DNA from: Achromobacter kerstersii
GTDB lineage: Bacteria > Pseudomonadota > Gammaproteobacteria > Burkholderiales > Burkholderiaceae_B
DNA: 64,000 bases
Reading direction: 5' to 3'
Assembly: GCF_902859595.1 (NCBI RefSeq)
Contig: NZ_CADIJQ010000013.1
Span: forward strand, 82,740-146,739
This document shows, one piece after another, positions 35,381 to 45,100 of this stretch. Below the pieces are notes generated by a model. It was not told where the DNA came from. It saw only the letters and a program-made list of their open reading frames with translations, and made no database searches. Position 1 is the stretch's first letter; the number at the start of each line of letters is the position of its first letter. Position numbers and translations under genes: made by a program.

Positions 35381-36217
35381 ATGAATGCGCCCATCGCCAA
35401 CACCGTTCCCTTGCGCGCCGTGCGTGCGCCCAGTGAAAAATATCTGGACTACCTGCGCCGCGACCGCGCCCGCAAACGCAACATCCGCCTGACGCAGGCG
35501 CTGCTGATGGTGGCTTTTCTGTGCGCCTGGGAAATCCTGCCGCGCATGCACATCCTGAACCCGCTGTTGACGAGCTACCCCAGCGCGCTGTGGCCCACGT
35601 TCATCGAATTGTGGAACCACGGCAATCTGGCCAAGCACATCATGACGACGCTGTCGGCCACGCTGGTCGGCTTCACGCTGAGCATGGCGATCGGCATCGT
35701 GGTGGCGGCCGCATTGTGGTGGTCGGACTTTCTGTACAAGGTGCTGGACCCCTTCCTGGTCGTGGCCAACGCCATGCCCAAGATCGCCTTCGTGCCGATC
35801 TTTTATCTGTGGCTGGGCTCGGACTACGCGGTGTACGGCATGGCGGTCGCCATCGCGGTGTTCGTCACGATCATGGTCGTGTACGCGGGCTTTCGCGGTA
35901 TCGACCTGAACAAGGTGAAACTTGCCCACACCTTCGGCGCCAACCGCTGGCAAGTGCTGACCAAAGTGGTGCTGCCGGGCAGCGTGCCCACGTTGATCGC
36001 GGCCGTGAAGATGAACATCGGCCTGGCGCTGGTGGGCGTTATCGTGGGCGAATTCCAGTCGGCGGATTCCGGCCTGGGCTTTTTGATCATGAACGGCAGC
36101 CAGGTATTCAAGCTGAACATCGTCATGACGGCCATCGCCATGCTGGCGCTGATCTCCAGCGTGATGTACCTGATCATCTACCGCATCGAAGCCGCCGTGG
36201 CGCGGCGCTACGGATAA
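35381..36217 (+). CDS. ABC transporter permease (SsuC/TauC-like)
   Basis: A 278-residue inner-membrane permease with about six helices and the BPD_transp_1 EAA loop (AHTFGANRWQVLTKVVLPGSVPTL). It begins 3 bp after the ATPase stop and is expected to form a homodimeric channel with that ATPase. Confidence 0.93.
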   Translation: MNAPIANTVPLRAVRAPSEKYLDYLRRDRARKRNIRLTQALLMVAFLCAWEILPRMHILNPLLTSYPSALWPTFIELWNHGNLAKHIMTTLSATLVGFTLSMAIGIVVAAALWWSDFLYKVLDPFLVVANAMPKIAFVPIFYLWLGSDYAVYGMAVAIAVFVTIMVVYAGFRGIDLNKVKLAHTFGANRWQVLTKVVLPGSVPTLIAAVKMNIGLALVGVIVGEFQSADSGLGFLIMNGSQVFKLNIVMTAIAMLALISSVMYLIIYRIEAAVARRYG

Positions 36218-36226
36218 GGAATCGAC

Positions 36227-36919
36227 ATGCAATTTCCGCAATGGGTACAAGACCGCGTGGTGGCCCGGCAGGGCTGCCTGCATCCGTACGACGAACTGCC
36301 CGCGGCTCGCACCGCGGTGGTCGTGGTGGACATGCAGCAGTACTTCACGCTGCCGGGTTACCAGGGGGAATGCGCGCCGGCCCGCGAAATCATCACGCCG
36401 GTGAACCGCCTGTGCGACGCCGTGCGCGCGGCGGGCGGCGTGGTCGTCTGGATACAGACGGCGTCGGACAACGCCGATGCGTTCTGGTCGCATCACCATG
36501 GCGTGATGCTGACGCCGGAGCGCAGTGCGCGCCGGCTGGAAACGCTGCGCCGCGATTCCCCGGGCTTTCAGCTGCATCCTGACCTGCATGCACAGGAATC
36601 GGACTTGCGCGTGGTGAAGCGCTTCTACAGCGCGATGGCGCCGGGTTCATCCGAGCTGGAACCGCTGCTGCGCGGGCTGGGTGTAGACACGCTGCTGATT
36701 GCCGGCACTGTCACCAACGTCTGCTGCGAATCCACGGCGCGCGATGCGATGATGCGCGACTTCCGCACCATCATGGTCGACGACGCGCTGGCCGCCGTAA
36801 CCCCGGCCGAGCACGAGCATTCCCTGCATGGATGGATGCTTTTCTTTGGCGACGTGCTGTCGGTGGACGAAGTGACATCACGCCTGACGCCCGCGCAGGC
36901 GGCCAGAAAAACCGCCTGA
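36227..36919 (+). CDS. Isochorismatase-family hydrolase (RutB/biuret-hydrolase-like)
   Basis: A 230-residue cysteine hydrolase. The Asp-Lys-Cys triad lies in VVVDMQQYF, VVKRFYSAM and VTNVCCESTAR. The extended N-terminus and the TNVCCESTARDAMMRDF block resemble RutB and related ureido/biuret amidohydrolases. It starts 9 bp after the permease gene, so it probably acts on the compound that the transporter imports, or on a breakdown product of it. A carbamoyl or ureido nitrogen compound is the leading guess; the substrate is not proven. Confidence 0.88.
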   Translation: MQFPQWVQDRVVARQGCLHPYDELPAARTAVVVVDMQQYFTLPGYQGECAPAREIITPVNRLCDAVRAAGGVVVWIQTASDNADAFWSHHHGVMLTPERSARRLETLRRDSPGFQLHPDLHAQESDLRVVKRFYSAMAPGSSELEPLLRGLGVDTLLIAGTVTNVCCESTARDAMMRDFRTIMVDDALAAVTPAEHEHSLHGWMLFFGDVLSVDEVTSRLTPAQAARKTA

Positions 36920-37020
36920 ACAGGCCGCGTCAGATCGGGAGGCGCTAGGCCAAGCCGCGGTCAGGCCGGACCGGGCCGAGCCGCGTCGGGCCAAGCCGGG
37001 CCCGGCCTTGTCGAGCCGCC

Positions 37021-39462
37021 TCAAGCCAGATTCAACCAGACCCGGCGCATCGTCGGGTCTTCCGGATCTGCGTCGTTAGTGAAGCCCAGACGTGTCATCA
37101 GCGACAGCATGGGCCGGTTGGTCGACAGCACCAGGCCATCGATATATTCCAGCCCCTGCTCGCGCGCCGCGTCGATCAACGCCGTCATCAGCTGATGGCC
37201 CAGGCCGCGCCGCTGCCAGTCGTCGCCAATCACCAGCGCGTATTCCGCCCCGCGCCCGTCGGGGTTGCGCAGGTAGTGCGCAAACCCCACGATGACCTCG
37301 CGCGGATGCCCGCGGTTGGCCGGGTTGGGCACCTGCGTGGCCGCCACCAGCGCCAGCTCGCGGTGATAGTCCACCTGCGTGTAGCGAGACACCATGCGCG
37401 GCGTCAGCTCGCGCATCATCGACACGAAGCGCATGTAGCGTGACCGTTCCGACAAGCCACGAATGAATTCCTGCAAGGCCTCGCCGTCTTCAGGGCGGAT
37501 CGGGCGCAGCACCCACGGGATGCCGTCGTTGAAGCGACGCACCTGCACCAGACGCGTGGGGTACGGGTGTATCGCCATATGCGGATAGCCCGACGTCTGC
37601 GGCGTTTCACAGCCCGGCGTTTCGGTCAGCGTCATGCGCAGGCCACCCGCGCGCAGATGCGCTTCACCGGCGTAGAGCGGGTCGATGTCCAGCGATTCGA
37701 TGTCGGGCAATTCCGACACCATTTCCGACACCAGCACCACCGCCTGTTGCAGCGATTCGGCCGCCATGTGGCCGACTCGCGGCGCCAGCACCCGGCGCCA
37801 CAGCCGGCTGCGTTCAATCAGCTGACGGGCCAGGAAGCCATTAAGCGGCGGCAGGTCCATACCGCGATCAGCCACGGACAGCACCGCGTCGGGGCCACCC
37901 GCGCCAAAGCGCACGACCGGCCCGAACTGCGGATCACGCCGCACGCGGATCGCCATGGGACGGGATTCGGGTTCCACCGACGCCACGTCCACCGGCATGT
38001 CGCGCAGCGGCACGTAGAACAGGCTCAGCAAGGTCCGGATTTCTGATGTATTCAACTCGCGCCGGCAGTCAGCGCGCACGCGCGCGATCAGCTCGCGGGC
38101 GGCGGCCAGGTCGGGCACATGCGTGGGCGGCTCTTGCGGCTGCGTCTGCAACAGCAGCTGCTGGTTGTAATGGTGAGACGCCAACACGCCGAACGCATCC
38201 GCGGCGGACTCCGGCGTGCGAAACGCAGACGTGCCCGCGTCGTCCAGCATGCGCCGCAAGGGCCGCATGCCGGCGTCGCCCATGAAGCAGGTGACGACGG
38301 GCTTCTTCGCCTTGGGTGCAATCTGCGCCAGCTCGCGCGCGACGGCGGGCATGTCAGACAGCGCGTCGGGCGCCAGCAGCACCAGCACGCCATCCACGCC
38401 CGTGTCATCCAGCACGGCCTCAAGAATGGTGCGGATGCGTTCCGGCGTCAGCGGCGTATAGGTGATGACCGGGTTGGCGACGGCGGCGTCCGGCTCCAAC
38501 ATGGCTTCAAGCGCGCGCCGCGTGGCGGGTGCAAGGTCGGCGCGCTGCACGGCGGCGTCGGGGCCGATCAAGTCCATGGCCAATTGCGGCGGGCCGCTGC
38601 CGTTTGAGATCAGCGCCACGCGCTGACCTTTCGGACGCCGCGTGTAGCCCAGCACCTTCACCGCCGAGAACAGCTGCACGAAGTAGCGCACGCGCACGGC
38701 GCCCGCGCGCCGCAAGGCGGCGTCGAAGATGGCGTCGGCGCCGTCGGCGTCTGACCGCCCGGCCTTCAGCACAATGACGGGTTTGACGCTGGCTGCGGCG
38801 CGCAGCGTGCTCATGAATTCGCGCGCCGGGCCCACGTCTTCCAGATACAGCACGATGCTGTCGGTGCGCGGATCGCTGGCCAGGTAGTCCAGCACTTTGG
38901 ACAAGCCCACCACCGCCTCGTCACCCAGCGACACCGCGGTAGAGAAGCCGATATGCACGTCTTCGGCCCAGTCCATGACCGCGGCCATGATTGAACGCGA
39001 TTGCGCCAGCAACGCCACCCGGCCCGCGCGCGCCAACACCGGATGCTGGCTGAAGTTCAAGCCGGCGTGCGGGCGCTGCGCGCCAAACGAGCGCGGCCCC
39101 AGCAGTTCGCAGCGGTTCTCTTCGGCCCAGGCGCGGCACAGCGCAAGGGTGCCGCGCGGATAGGGGTCAGGCAGAGGGTGGGGCAACAAGATGACCGATC
39201 TTGGCGCCAGCGCCGACAGCCGGCGCAGCGTTTCCGGCAACACGGCGGGCGACACGCAAACCAGGGCCAGATCAGGGCGGGCGCCCGCCGCCAGGCCTTC
39301 CAACGTGGCGGGCAGCTCGGGCGCGACGCCGACTTCACAGTCCACGATTGTGGTTTTCGCCTTCAAAGCGGGCGATAGCGACCCCGTCGCCGGCAGGGGC
39401 CGGTCGGCAACGATCACCAGCGAGCTGGGTTCGAACATCGGGGCAAGCGCGTGTCGCAGCAT
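37021..39462 (-). CDS. Pat/PatZ-like GNAT protein with degenerate acyl-CoA synthetase module
   Basis: An 813-residue protein built like the lysine acetyltransferase PatZ. An N-terminal CoA-binding domain (about 1-130) is followed by a succinyl-CoA-ligase-like domain (about 140-440). A shortened ATP-grasp-like remnant comes next (about 460-600, passing from a LSLFYVPL-type start straight to IRVRRDPQFGPVVRFGAGG). A C-terminal GNAT domain (about 640-813) has the acetyl-CoA site QRRGLGHQL. PatZ-type enzymes acetylate and inactivate acetyl-CoA synthetase and other proteins. Compared with E. coli PatZ (886 residues) the missing part corresponds to the lysine-rich ATP-binding lobe. It stands divergent from gltX. 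Confidence 0.88.
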   Translation of the reverse strand: MLRHALAPMFEPSSLVIVADRPLPATGSLSPALKAKTTIVDCEVGVAPELPATLEGLAAGARPDLALVCVSPAVLPETLRRLSALAPRSVILLPHPLPDPYPRGTLALCRAWAEENRCELLGPRSFGAQRPHAGLNFSQHPVLARAGRVALLAQSRSIMAAVMDWAEDVHIGFSTAVSLGDEAVVGLSKVLDYLASDPRTDSIVLYLEDVGPAREFMSTLRAAASVKPVIVLKAGRSDADGADAIFDAALRRAGAVRVRYFVQLFSAVKVLGYTRRPKGQRVALISNGSGPPQLAMDLIGPDAAVQRADLAPATRRALEAMLEPDAAVANPVITYTPLTPERIRTILEAVLDDTGVDGVLVLLAPDALSDMPAVARELAQIAPKAKKPVVTCFMGDAGMRPLRRMLDDAGTSAFRTPESAADAFGVLASHHYNQQLLLQTQPQEPPTHVPDLAAARELIARVRADCRRELNTSEIRTLLSLFYVPLRDMPVDVASVEPESRPMAIRVRRDPQFGPVVRFGAGGPDAVLSVADRGMDLPPLNGFLARQLIERSRLWRRVLAPRVGHMAAESLQQAVVLVSEMVSELPDIESLDIDPLYAGEAHLRAGGLRMTLTETPGCETPQTSGYPHMAIHPYPTRLVQVRRFNDGIPWVLRPIRPEDGEALQEFIRGLSERSRYMRFVSMMRELTPRMVSRYTQVDYHRELALVAATQVPNPANRGHPREVIVGFAHYLRNPDGRGAEYALVIGDDWQRRGLGHQLMTALIDAAREQGLEYIDGLVLSTNRPMLSLMTRLGFTNDADPEDPTMRRVWLNLA

Positions 39463-39580
39463 AGGGGGTGCGCCCTAATCTAAAATACCGTTCATCGTAA
39501 CAAGACAAGCCCGCCGTCCGCTTGATGTGGACCCTGCCCGACGCCGCTTTGTGGCGCCGCAGCCGCTATCATTGCCACCT

Positions 39581-40987
39581 ATGACCTCCAACGCCACTTC
39601 CCCCATTCGTACCCGTTTCGCGCCTTCGCCCACGGGTTTCCTGCACTTGGGCGGCGCGCGCACCGCGCTGTTCTCCTGGGCCTTCGCGCGCCACCATCAA
39701 GGCACGTTCGTGTTGCGCATTGAAGACACGGACGTCGAACGCTCCACGCCGGAAGCGGTGCAGGCCATTCTGGACAGCATGGAATGGCTGGGCATGCAGC
39801 CCGACGAAGGCCCCTTCTATCAGATGCAGCGCATGGACCGCTACCGCGAAGTGGTTGCGCAGATGCTGGCCGCCGGCACCGCTTACCACTGCTACAGCTC
39901 GCCTGAAGAAGTGGAAGCCATGCGCGAAGCCGCCCGCGCCCGTGGCGACAAGCCGCGTTACGACGGCACCTGGCGCCCGGAAGCCGGCAAGACGCTGCCT
40001 GCCATCCCCGAAGGCCGCAAGCCCGTCGTGCGTTTCAAGAATCCGCAAGAAGGCGCCACGTCCTGGAACGACATGGTCAAGGGCACGATCAGCTTCGACA
40101 ACACCGAACTTGACGACCTGATCATCGCGCGCCCGGACGGCACGCCCACGTACAACTTCTGCGTCGTGGTTGACGACTGGGACATGGGCATCACGCACGT
40201 CCTGCGCGGCGATGACCACGTCAACAACACCCCGCGCCAGATCAACATCCTGCGCGCGCTGGGCGCGACGCTGCCCGAATATGGCCATGTGCCGATGATT
40301 CTGGGTCCGGATGGCGAAAAGCTGTCCAAGCGCCACGGCGCGGTCAACGTCATGGAGTACGACAACGAGGGCTATCTGCCCGAGGCCATGATCAACTACC
40401 TGGCCCGCCTGGGCTGGAGCCACGGCGACGACGAACTCTTCTCGCGCGAACAGCTGGTGTCCTGGTTTGATACCAAGCACCTGTCGAAGTCGGCGTCGCA
40501 ATGGGACCCGAAGAAGTTGAACTGGGTCAATGCCCACTACATCAAGCAGATGGACAACGCCGAACTCGCAGAGCGCGTGGCTCCGCGCGTGGCGAACCGT
40601 GGCGGCCATCCGGAAAAGATTGATCTGCCGGGCGTGATGGGCTTGTTGAAAGACCGCGCTGAAACGCTTGAGCAACTGGCCGACGGCGCCATGCTGTTCT
40701 GCGCCCCGTTCGCGCCCGCCGCGCCGGAACTGATCGAACAGCACCTGACCGCCCCGGCGCGCGAAGCGCTGGCCGATTTTGCGCAGCGCGCGCAAGACAC
40801 CGACTGGACCCGCGAAGCGCTGTCGGCGCTGATCAAGGCGGTGCTGGCGGATCGCGGTTTGAAGATGCCGCAACTGGCCATTCCGCTGCGCGTGGCCGTC
40901 ACCGGCCAGACGCAAACCCCGGCGGTTGACGCCGTGCTGGCCTTGCTGGGCAAGCAGACGGTGCTGGCGCGCCTGGCGGCGATCTAA
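39581..40987 (+). CDS. gltX: Glutamate--tRNA ligase
   Basis: A 468-residue class I synthetase charging tRNA-Glu. The HIGH-type motif is HLGG (22-25) and the second signature is KLSKR (247-251). The discriminating WNDMVKG and DDHVNNTPRQINIL blocks are intact. ATG 39581 starts the family N-terminus (PIRTRFAPSPTGFLHLGGAR); an upstream frame extension of 18 codons was rejected. Confidence 0.97.
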   Translation: MTSNATSPIRTRFAPSPTGFLHLGGARTALFSWAFARHHQGTFVLRIEDTDVERSTPEAVQAILDSMEWLGMQPDEGPFYQMQRMDRYREVVAQMLAAGTAYHCYSSPEEVEAMREAARARGDKPRYDGTWRPEAGKTLPAIPEGRKPVVRFKNPQEGATSWNDMVKGTISFDNTELDDLIIARPDGTPTYNFCVVVDDWDMGITHVLRGDDHVNNTPRQINILRALGATLPEYGHVPMILGPDGEKLSKRHGAVNVMEYDNEGYLPEAMINYLARLGWSHGDDELFSREQLVSWFDTKHLSKSASQWDPKKLNWVNAHYIKQMDNAELAERVAPRVANRGGHPEKIDLPGVMGLLKDRAETLEQLADGAMLFCAPFAPAAPELIEQHLTAPAREALADFAQRAQDTDWTREALSALIKAVLADRGLKMPQLAIPLRVAVTGQTQTPAVDAVLALLGKQTVLARLAAI

Positions 40988-41013
40988 GGTCCAAGCAGCC
41001 TGAAGCCCATAGC

Positions 41014-41053
41014 CCGCGGGCCTTGTTCATCGATGGATGAACAAGGCCCGCGG
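41014..41053. terminator. Strong intrinsic terminator after gltX
   Basis: A perfect 18-bp stem (41014-41031 with 41036-41053), GATG loop and a short T-run (TGTTTTG). It lies between convergent gltX and the MFS gene. Confidence 0.88.
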
Positions 41054-41089
41054 TGTTTTGGGGCGCACGCAAGGCGCCAGTCGCTGCCC

Positions 41090-42289
41090 TCAGGCTTGCT
41101 GCATGGCCGCCCGCACCTTCAGCGCCCGCGCGAAGAACGCGCCCAGCAACGGCAGCAGCACGGCTGATCCGCCAAACAGGGCCGCCGCCCCAATCTCGTC
41201 CACCACCGCCCCCGCCAACGCCACGCCGGCCGCCTGCCCCATGAAAAGGCACGACGCGAACCAGGCCACGGCCGTGCCGCGCGCGGACGGCACCATCTGC
41301 GTGGCGTTCGTCTGCAAGGTTGCGTGCAGCAGGTAATAGCCGAAGCCCGCCAGCACGCTGGCAAGCAAACTCCACATCCAGACCGGCCCCAACAAGTACG
41401 ACAGGAACGCCACGCTCAGCACCAGGCCACCCGCGATGGCCAGCCCGCGTTCGCCCAAACGCTTCAAGATGCGGCCGGCGACCACCGTATAGATCAGGCC
41501 GCCTACGGCATACACCGCAACGAGCGCGCCCGCTGCGGTCAGAGAAATGTCGAACCGTTCGTGCAGGTACGACGGCGCGAATGCCAGGGCGCCGAACACC
41601 AGCAAGCCTTCGGCAAAGACCGTCGCCAGCACGATGCGCGCCCACGGCGTGCCCAGCACCAGCCGCGCCTGCGCAACAAAACCCTTCGTGGCTGCGCCGG
41701 CTTCAACCTGGCCAAAGCCGGTCGCGCGCTGGCGCCGCACTTCGAAATGCAGCAACACGCCCACGGTCAGATAGCCCACAACCAGCGCGGCAAAGGCCCA
41801 GCGCCAGCCGATGGTGTCGGCGAACAGCCCGCCCGCCAACTGGCCGGCCGACATGCCCAGGATGGTGCCGGTCAAAAAGCGCGCCAAGGTCGCCTGACGG
41901 CGTTCATACGGCACGTTGTCGCCGATCCAGGCCATGGACAGCGGCACGATGCCCGCCCCCGCCGCGCCCGACAGCGCACGGCAGAGCACCAGCACATCCA
42001 GGGATTCCGCCATCACGGCGCCCGCGCTGCCCAGCGCACACGCCACGGTCGCGACGCTGACGACCCGGAACTTGCCGTAGCGGTCGCCCACCGGCCCGAA
42101 GAACATTTGCAGCACGCCATAGGCCACCGCAAACGCCGTCACCGCGCGCGCAGCCTGGCCGGTGGTCGTGCCGAATTCCGCCGCCAATTGCGGCAGCATG
42201 GGATCGCAGATACGGAACGCGCTGGCGCTGACGAAAGCGGCCAGGGCAAGCAGCGCAATGGCGCGTGCTTCAGAGGACATGGCGGGCAT
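41090..42289 (-). CDS. MFS transporter (drug/metabolite efflux type)
   Basis: A membrane protein of about 399 residues with 12 predicted helices. The loop 2-3 signature FFGPVGDRYGKFRV and TM5 motif C-like AWIGDNVPYERRQATLARFLTG are those of the DHA-type efflux subfamily. Two in-frame Met codons (42289, 42280) are candidates for the start; neither has a clear ribosome site, and the upstream one was used. Substrate is unknown. Confidence 0.9.
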   Translation of the reverse strand: MPAMSSEARAIALLALAAFVSASAFRICDPMLPQLAAEFGTTTGQAARAVTAFAVAYGVLQMFFGPVGDRYGKFRVVSVATVACALGSAGAVMAESLDVLVLCRALSGAAGAGIVPLSMAWIGDNVPYERRQATLARFLTGTILGMSAGQLAGGLFADTIGWRWAFAALVVGYLTVGVLLHFEVRRQRATGFGQVEAGAATKGFVAQARLVLGTPWARIVLATVFAEGLLVFGALAFAPSYLHERFDISLTAAGALVAVYAVGGLIYTVVAGRILKRLGERGLAIAGGLVLSVAFLSYLLGPVWMWSLLASVLAGFGYYLLHATLQTNATQMVPSARGTAVAWFASCLFMGQAAGVALAGAVVDEIGAAALFGGSAVLLPLLGAFFARALKVRAAMQQA

Positions 42290-42430
42290 GGGGAACCGGC
42301 GGCTAGGCAAAAGTCGAAGCCCGCACCTTACCGCAGCCCAGCCATCTTGGTGTAGCCGCCGGGCGGAGTGTCCGCCCGGCGCAACGGTCAACCGCGACCG
42401 ACGGGGTCAACCGGTAGAACCGTCAGCCTG

Positions 42431-42937
42431 TCAGTAAGGCAAGCGGTAGCCCGAGGGCATGCGGCGCGCGGTCACGAGCTGGCCGCCGCTTTTCAGTTCG
42501 CGCAGCGTCAGCTTGGCCTGCTCGACCTTTTCAACGCGGTAGCGGTTTTTGTAGATGGGGTCGTTGGCGTCTACGGGCTCGCCGGCGGATTTCGTGGTCT
42601 GCATCGTATAGACGCCGTCCGCCACGGTCCAACAGCCGGTCTCGCGCAACGCGGGGCGCGTCTTGCGGCCAATCTTCAACAACGACTCGAAGGCCATCGT
42701 GCCATCGGCGGACAACACGGTCAGCGATTGCAAGTCGCCGCTGACGTCGCGCGGCTTCGTGTTCGACAACCAGGTGCCGATCATGGGATCGCCGCTTTTG
42801 GCCGGCACGCAGGCCACCGGCTTGGGCGGTTCCGCGGGCTGGGCCTCGGTGATGACGGCGGGCTTTCTGGCGACGCAACCGGCCAGAATAAGTACGGCGC
42901 AGGCGATGCCGGCCGAACGCAAATACACACTGCTCAT
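42431..42937 (-). CDS. Small outer-membrane lipoprotein, function unknown
   Basis: A 168-residue protein with a signal peptide ending in lipobox LAGC (Cys20-21 region). The body contains a lipocalin-like segment starting MIGTWLSNTKPRDVSG, predicted as beta strands, and ends with a basic stretch. Pro/Ala-rich linker follows the lipidated Cys. No family is recognised with confidence. The residue after Cys is Val, which does not retain the lipoprotein in the inner membrane, so an outer-membrane site is expected. Confidence 0.75.
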   Translation of the reverse strand: MSSVYLRSAGIACAVLILAGCVARKPAVITEAQPAEPPKPVACVPAKSGDPMIGTWLSNTKPRDVSGDLQSLTVLSADGTMAFESLLKIGRKTRPALRETGCWTVADGVYTMQTTKSAGEPVDANDPIYKNRYRVEKVEQAKLTLRELKSGGQLVTARRMPSGYRLPY

Positions 42938-43126
42938 GACTTCCTCAACACGTCTGTCGACGCGCCGCACCGATCACACCGGCACGTCCTCCGCGCAGCA
43001 AACATGACGCACTCTAAAGAGCCGCCAAGGAAGAATCAACGACGATCCGCGCGGTGTGCAATTGCGCAACAGTCGGGCCCTGAAAGCCCCTGTTTTAGGC
43101 GCGGAACACGCACGAATGCGTTGGTT

Positions 43127-44026
43127 TCAAACGACACTGCGTCCGCCGCGCAGCGCCTTTGCACGCAGCATTTCTTCCATGCGCGCCGCAGCCGGCGACA
43201 GGCTGCGTCCGGCCAGCCGCGTGATGCCCAATTCGCGTTCGATGCGAGGCCGCGCCAACGGCACGAACGCGAGTTCCGGCGAGTCTGGCGGCACGCCCAA
43301 GCGCGCCAGCACGGTGACGCCCACGCCGCGTTCCAGCATCGCCAGCAGCGACATCATGTTGGACACGAACACTTGCCGGTCCATCATGAACGCCGCTTGC
43401 GGGTAGCCAGCCAATTGGCGGTGGGCAACGGTGCCCACCAAGGGCAAGTCGGCGATCTCGCGCCACGTCACAGACTTGCGTCCCGCCCACGGATGGCCGC
43501 GATGGCAGACCAGGCCAAATGCATCACGCAGCAGCGGCTCGAACGTCAGCCGGCGGTCCTGTAGCACCGGGCTGCAAACACCAATTTCCACTTCGCCCGC
43601 CAGCACCATGCGCTCGACCCCTTCGGAGTTGTCATCGAACAGGCGCAGCGCCACCGCCGGATAGCGTTCGCGATAGACGCCCACCAGCTCCGGCAGCCAG
43701 TGCGTGGCCACCGTGGCGACTGACGCCATCGTCAACGTGCCGGCCCCGTTATTGGCCAAGCCGGATAACGCGCCCGCAACGCGGTCGTGATGCTCGACCA
43801 GTTCGCGCGCCAATGGCAGGCAATCTTGCCCGAAGCGCGTCAGCGTATTGCGGTTGCCAAGCTCAAACAGCGGCTGGCCCAGGCGCTGCTCCATTTCACG
43901 GATGGACAACGACAACGCCGGTTGCGAGCGAAACGCCCGAGCCGCCGCCGCGCGAAAGCTGCGCAGTTCCGCCACCAGCAAAAAGTGCCGGTAATGCGTG
44001 ATGGATAAATCGGGAAGCGAACGCAT
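43127..44026 (-). CDS. LysR family transcriptional regulator
   Basis: A 299-residue regulator. The winged helix-turn-helix is at about 8-67 (HYRHFLLVAELRSFRAAAARAFRSQPALSLSI) and the effector-binding domain follows. It is divergent from the alpha/beta hydrolase and Bug genes (96-bp gap) and is the probable activator of that operon. In the gap, TTATT (near 44062) and AATAA (near 44080) form an inverted pair of the T-N11-A type used by LysR proteins. Confidence 0.93.
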   Translation of the reverse strand: MRSLPDLSITHYRHFLLVAELRSFRAAAARAFRSQPALSLSIREMEQRLGQPLFELGNRNTLTRFGQDCLPLARELVEHHDRVAGALSGLANNGAGTLTMASVATVATHWLPELVGVYRERYPAVALRLFDDNSEGVERMVLAGEVEIGVCSPVLQDRRLTFEPLLRDAFGLVCHRGHPWAGRKSVTWREIADLPLVGTVAHRQLAGYPQAAFMMDRQVFVSNMMSLLAMLERGVGVTVLARLGVPPDSPELAFVPLARPRIERELGITRLAGRSLSPAAARMEEMLRAKALRGGRSVV

Positions 44027-44122
44027 GCGTAAAGACAGCCGGCGGGTGATTTGGAAACCTTATTGATTCATAGGAAAAATAAAGTTTTCTGATCATAGGG
44101 CGGCACTTAACATGGCCGCAAG

Positions 44123-44986
44123 ATGAATGCTCCTATCCCTGCCTTTGCCCCTACGCCGTCCGCCCCCGGCGCGCCACCCATCGACCCGCTGGATTTCAGC
44201 TTGGCCGACCAGTTGCCCACTCGCCGCGCTGGCAGCGGCCGGCTGGTAATCGGCGCGACGCCGCAAGACGGCAGGCCCGGTCTGCTGTTTGTGCCGGGCG
44301 CGTATCACGGCGCCTGGTGCTACGCGCACTATCTGGACTACTTCGCCAAAGCAGGCCTGGCCTGCGCGGCGCTTGATCTGCGCGGCCACGGCGCGCTGCC
44401 GCAAGACGCCGCCTTCCCGTCCGTGACCATCGCGGACTTGGGTCAGGACGTGGTCAGCGCGCTGGATGTGTTGGATCGCCCCACCGTGGTCGTCGGCCAC
44501 AGCATGGGCGCCTTGCCTGCCATGCTGGCCGCACAAGCGCGCCCGGTTGCCGGCGTGGTGCTGATGGCGCCGTCCCCGCCCGGTGACCTGCCCGGCGCGC
44601 TCGGCCTGCCGCCGGTGCCTGCTGACACGCCGCGTGCCGCGCCCGCCGCAACCGAAATCCGCGCGCGCTTTCTGGCCACCACGCCCAACCGCGACGTCAG
44701 CGCCGTGTCGCAACGCCTGAATGCCGAAAGCCCGCAGGTGTTGAACGACCGCTACCTGCTGCGCGTGGCGATCAAGGCCGAGTCGATCAACGCCCCCGGC
44801 CTGTGCCTGGAAGCGGGCCTGGACACGCACGACCGCCATCCGCCTGGCCAGGATCAGGCGATTGCGCGCCGCTACGGGTTTTCGCATCAGGTGCTTGCCG
44901 ATCAACCGCACTGCATGATGTATGCCGACCACTGGCAGGTCAGCGCGGCCGCGATCCTGGCGTGGCATCAAGAGCACTTCGGCTGA
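44123..44986 (+). CDS. Alpha/beta fold hydrolase
   Basis: A 287-residue hydrolase. The oxyanion segment is FVPGAYHGAWCYAHYL, the nucleophile is S127 in GHSMGA, and the late His is in the DQPHCMMY block. No signal peptide is seen. The Bug-family binding protein lies 114 bp downstream and the LysR regulator upstream, so it may hydrolyse an ester or lactone taken up by the TTT-type system. Substrate is unknown. Confidence 0.9.
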   Translation: MNAPIPAFAPTPSAPGAPPIDPLDFSLADQLPTRRAGSGRLVIGATPQDGRPGLLFVPGAYHGAWCYAHYLDYFAKAGLACAALDLRGHGALPQDAAFPSVTIADLGQDVVSALDVLDRPTVVVGHSMGALPAMLAAQARPVAGVVLMAPSPPGDLPGALGLPPVPADTPRAAPAATEIRARFLATTPNRDVSAVSQRLNAESPQVLNDRYLLRVAIKAESINAPGLCLEAGLDTHDRHPPGQDQAIARRYGFSHQVLADQPHCMMYADHWQVSAAAILAWHQEHFG

Positions 44987-45100
44987 GCCCGTTCGATCCC
45001 GAACCACGACAAGCACAACATCACCCTCACCACCACGATTTCAACAACGACAACAGCGCGCACGCCGCATGCCGCGCAAGCGCGCCATCAGGAGACAAGC

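Noticed and set aside
36920..37020. GC-rich GGCC-containing repeats between convergent genes
   Set aside because: The units are irregular and no clean stem with T-run is formed; too weak for a repeat or terminator call.
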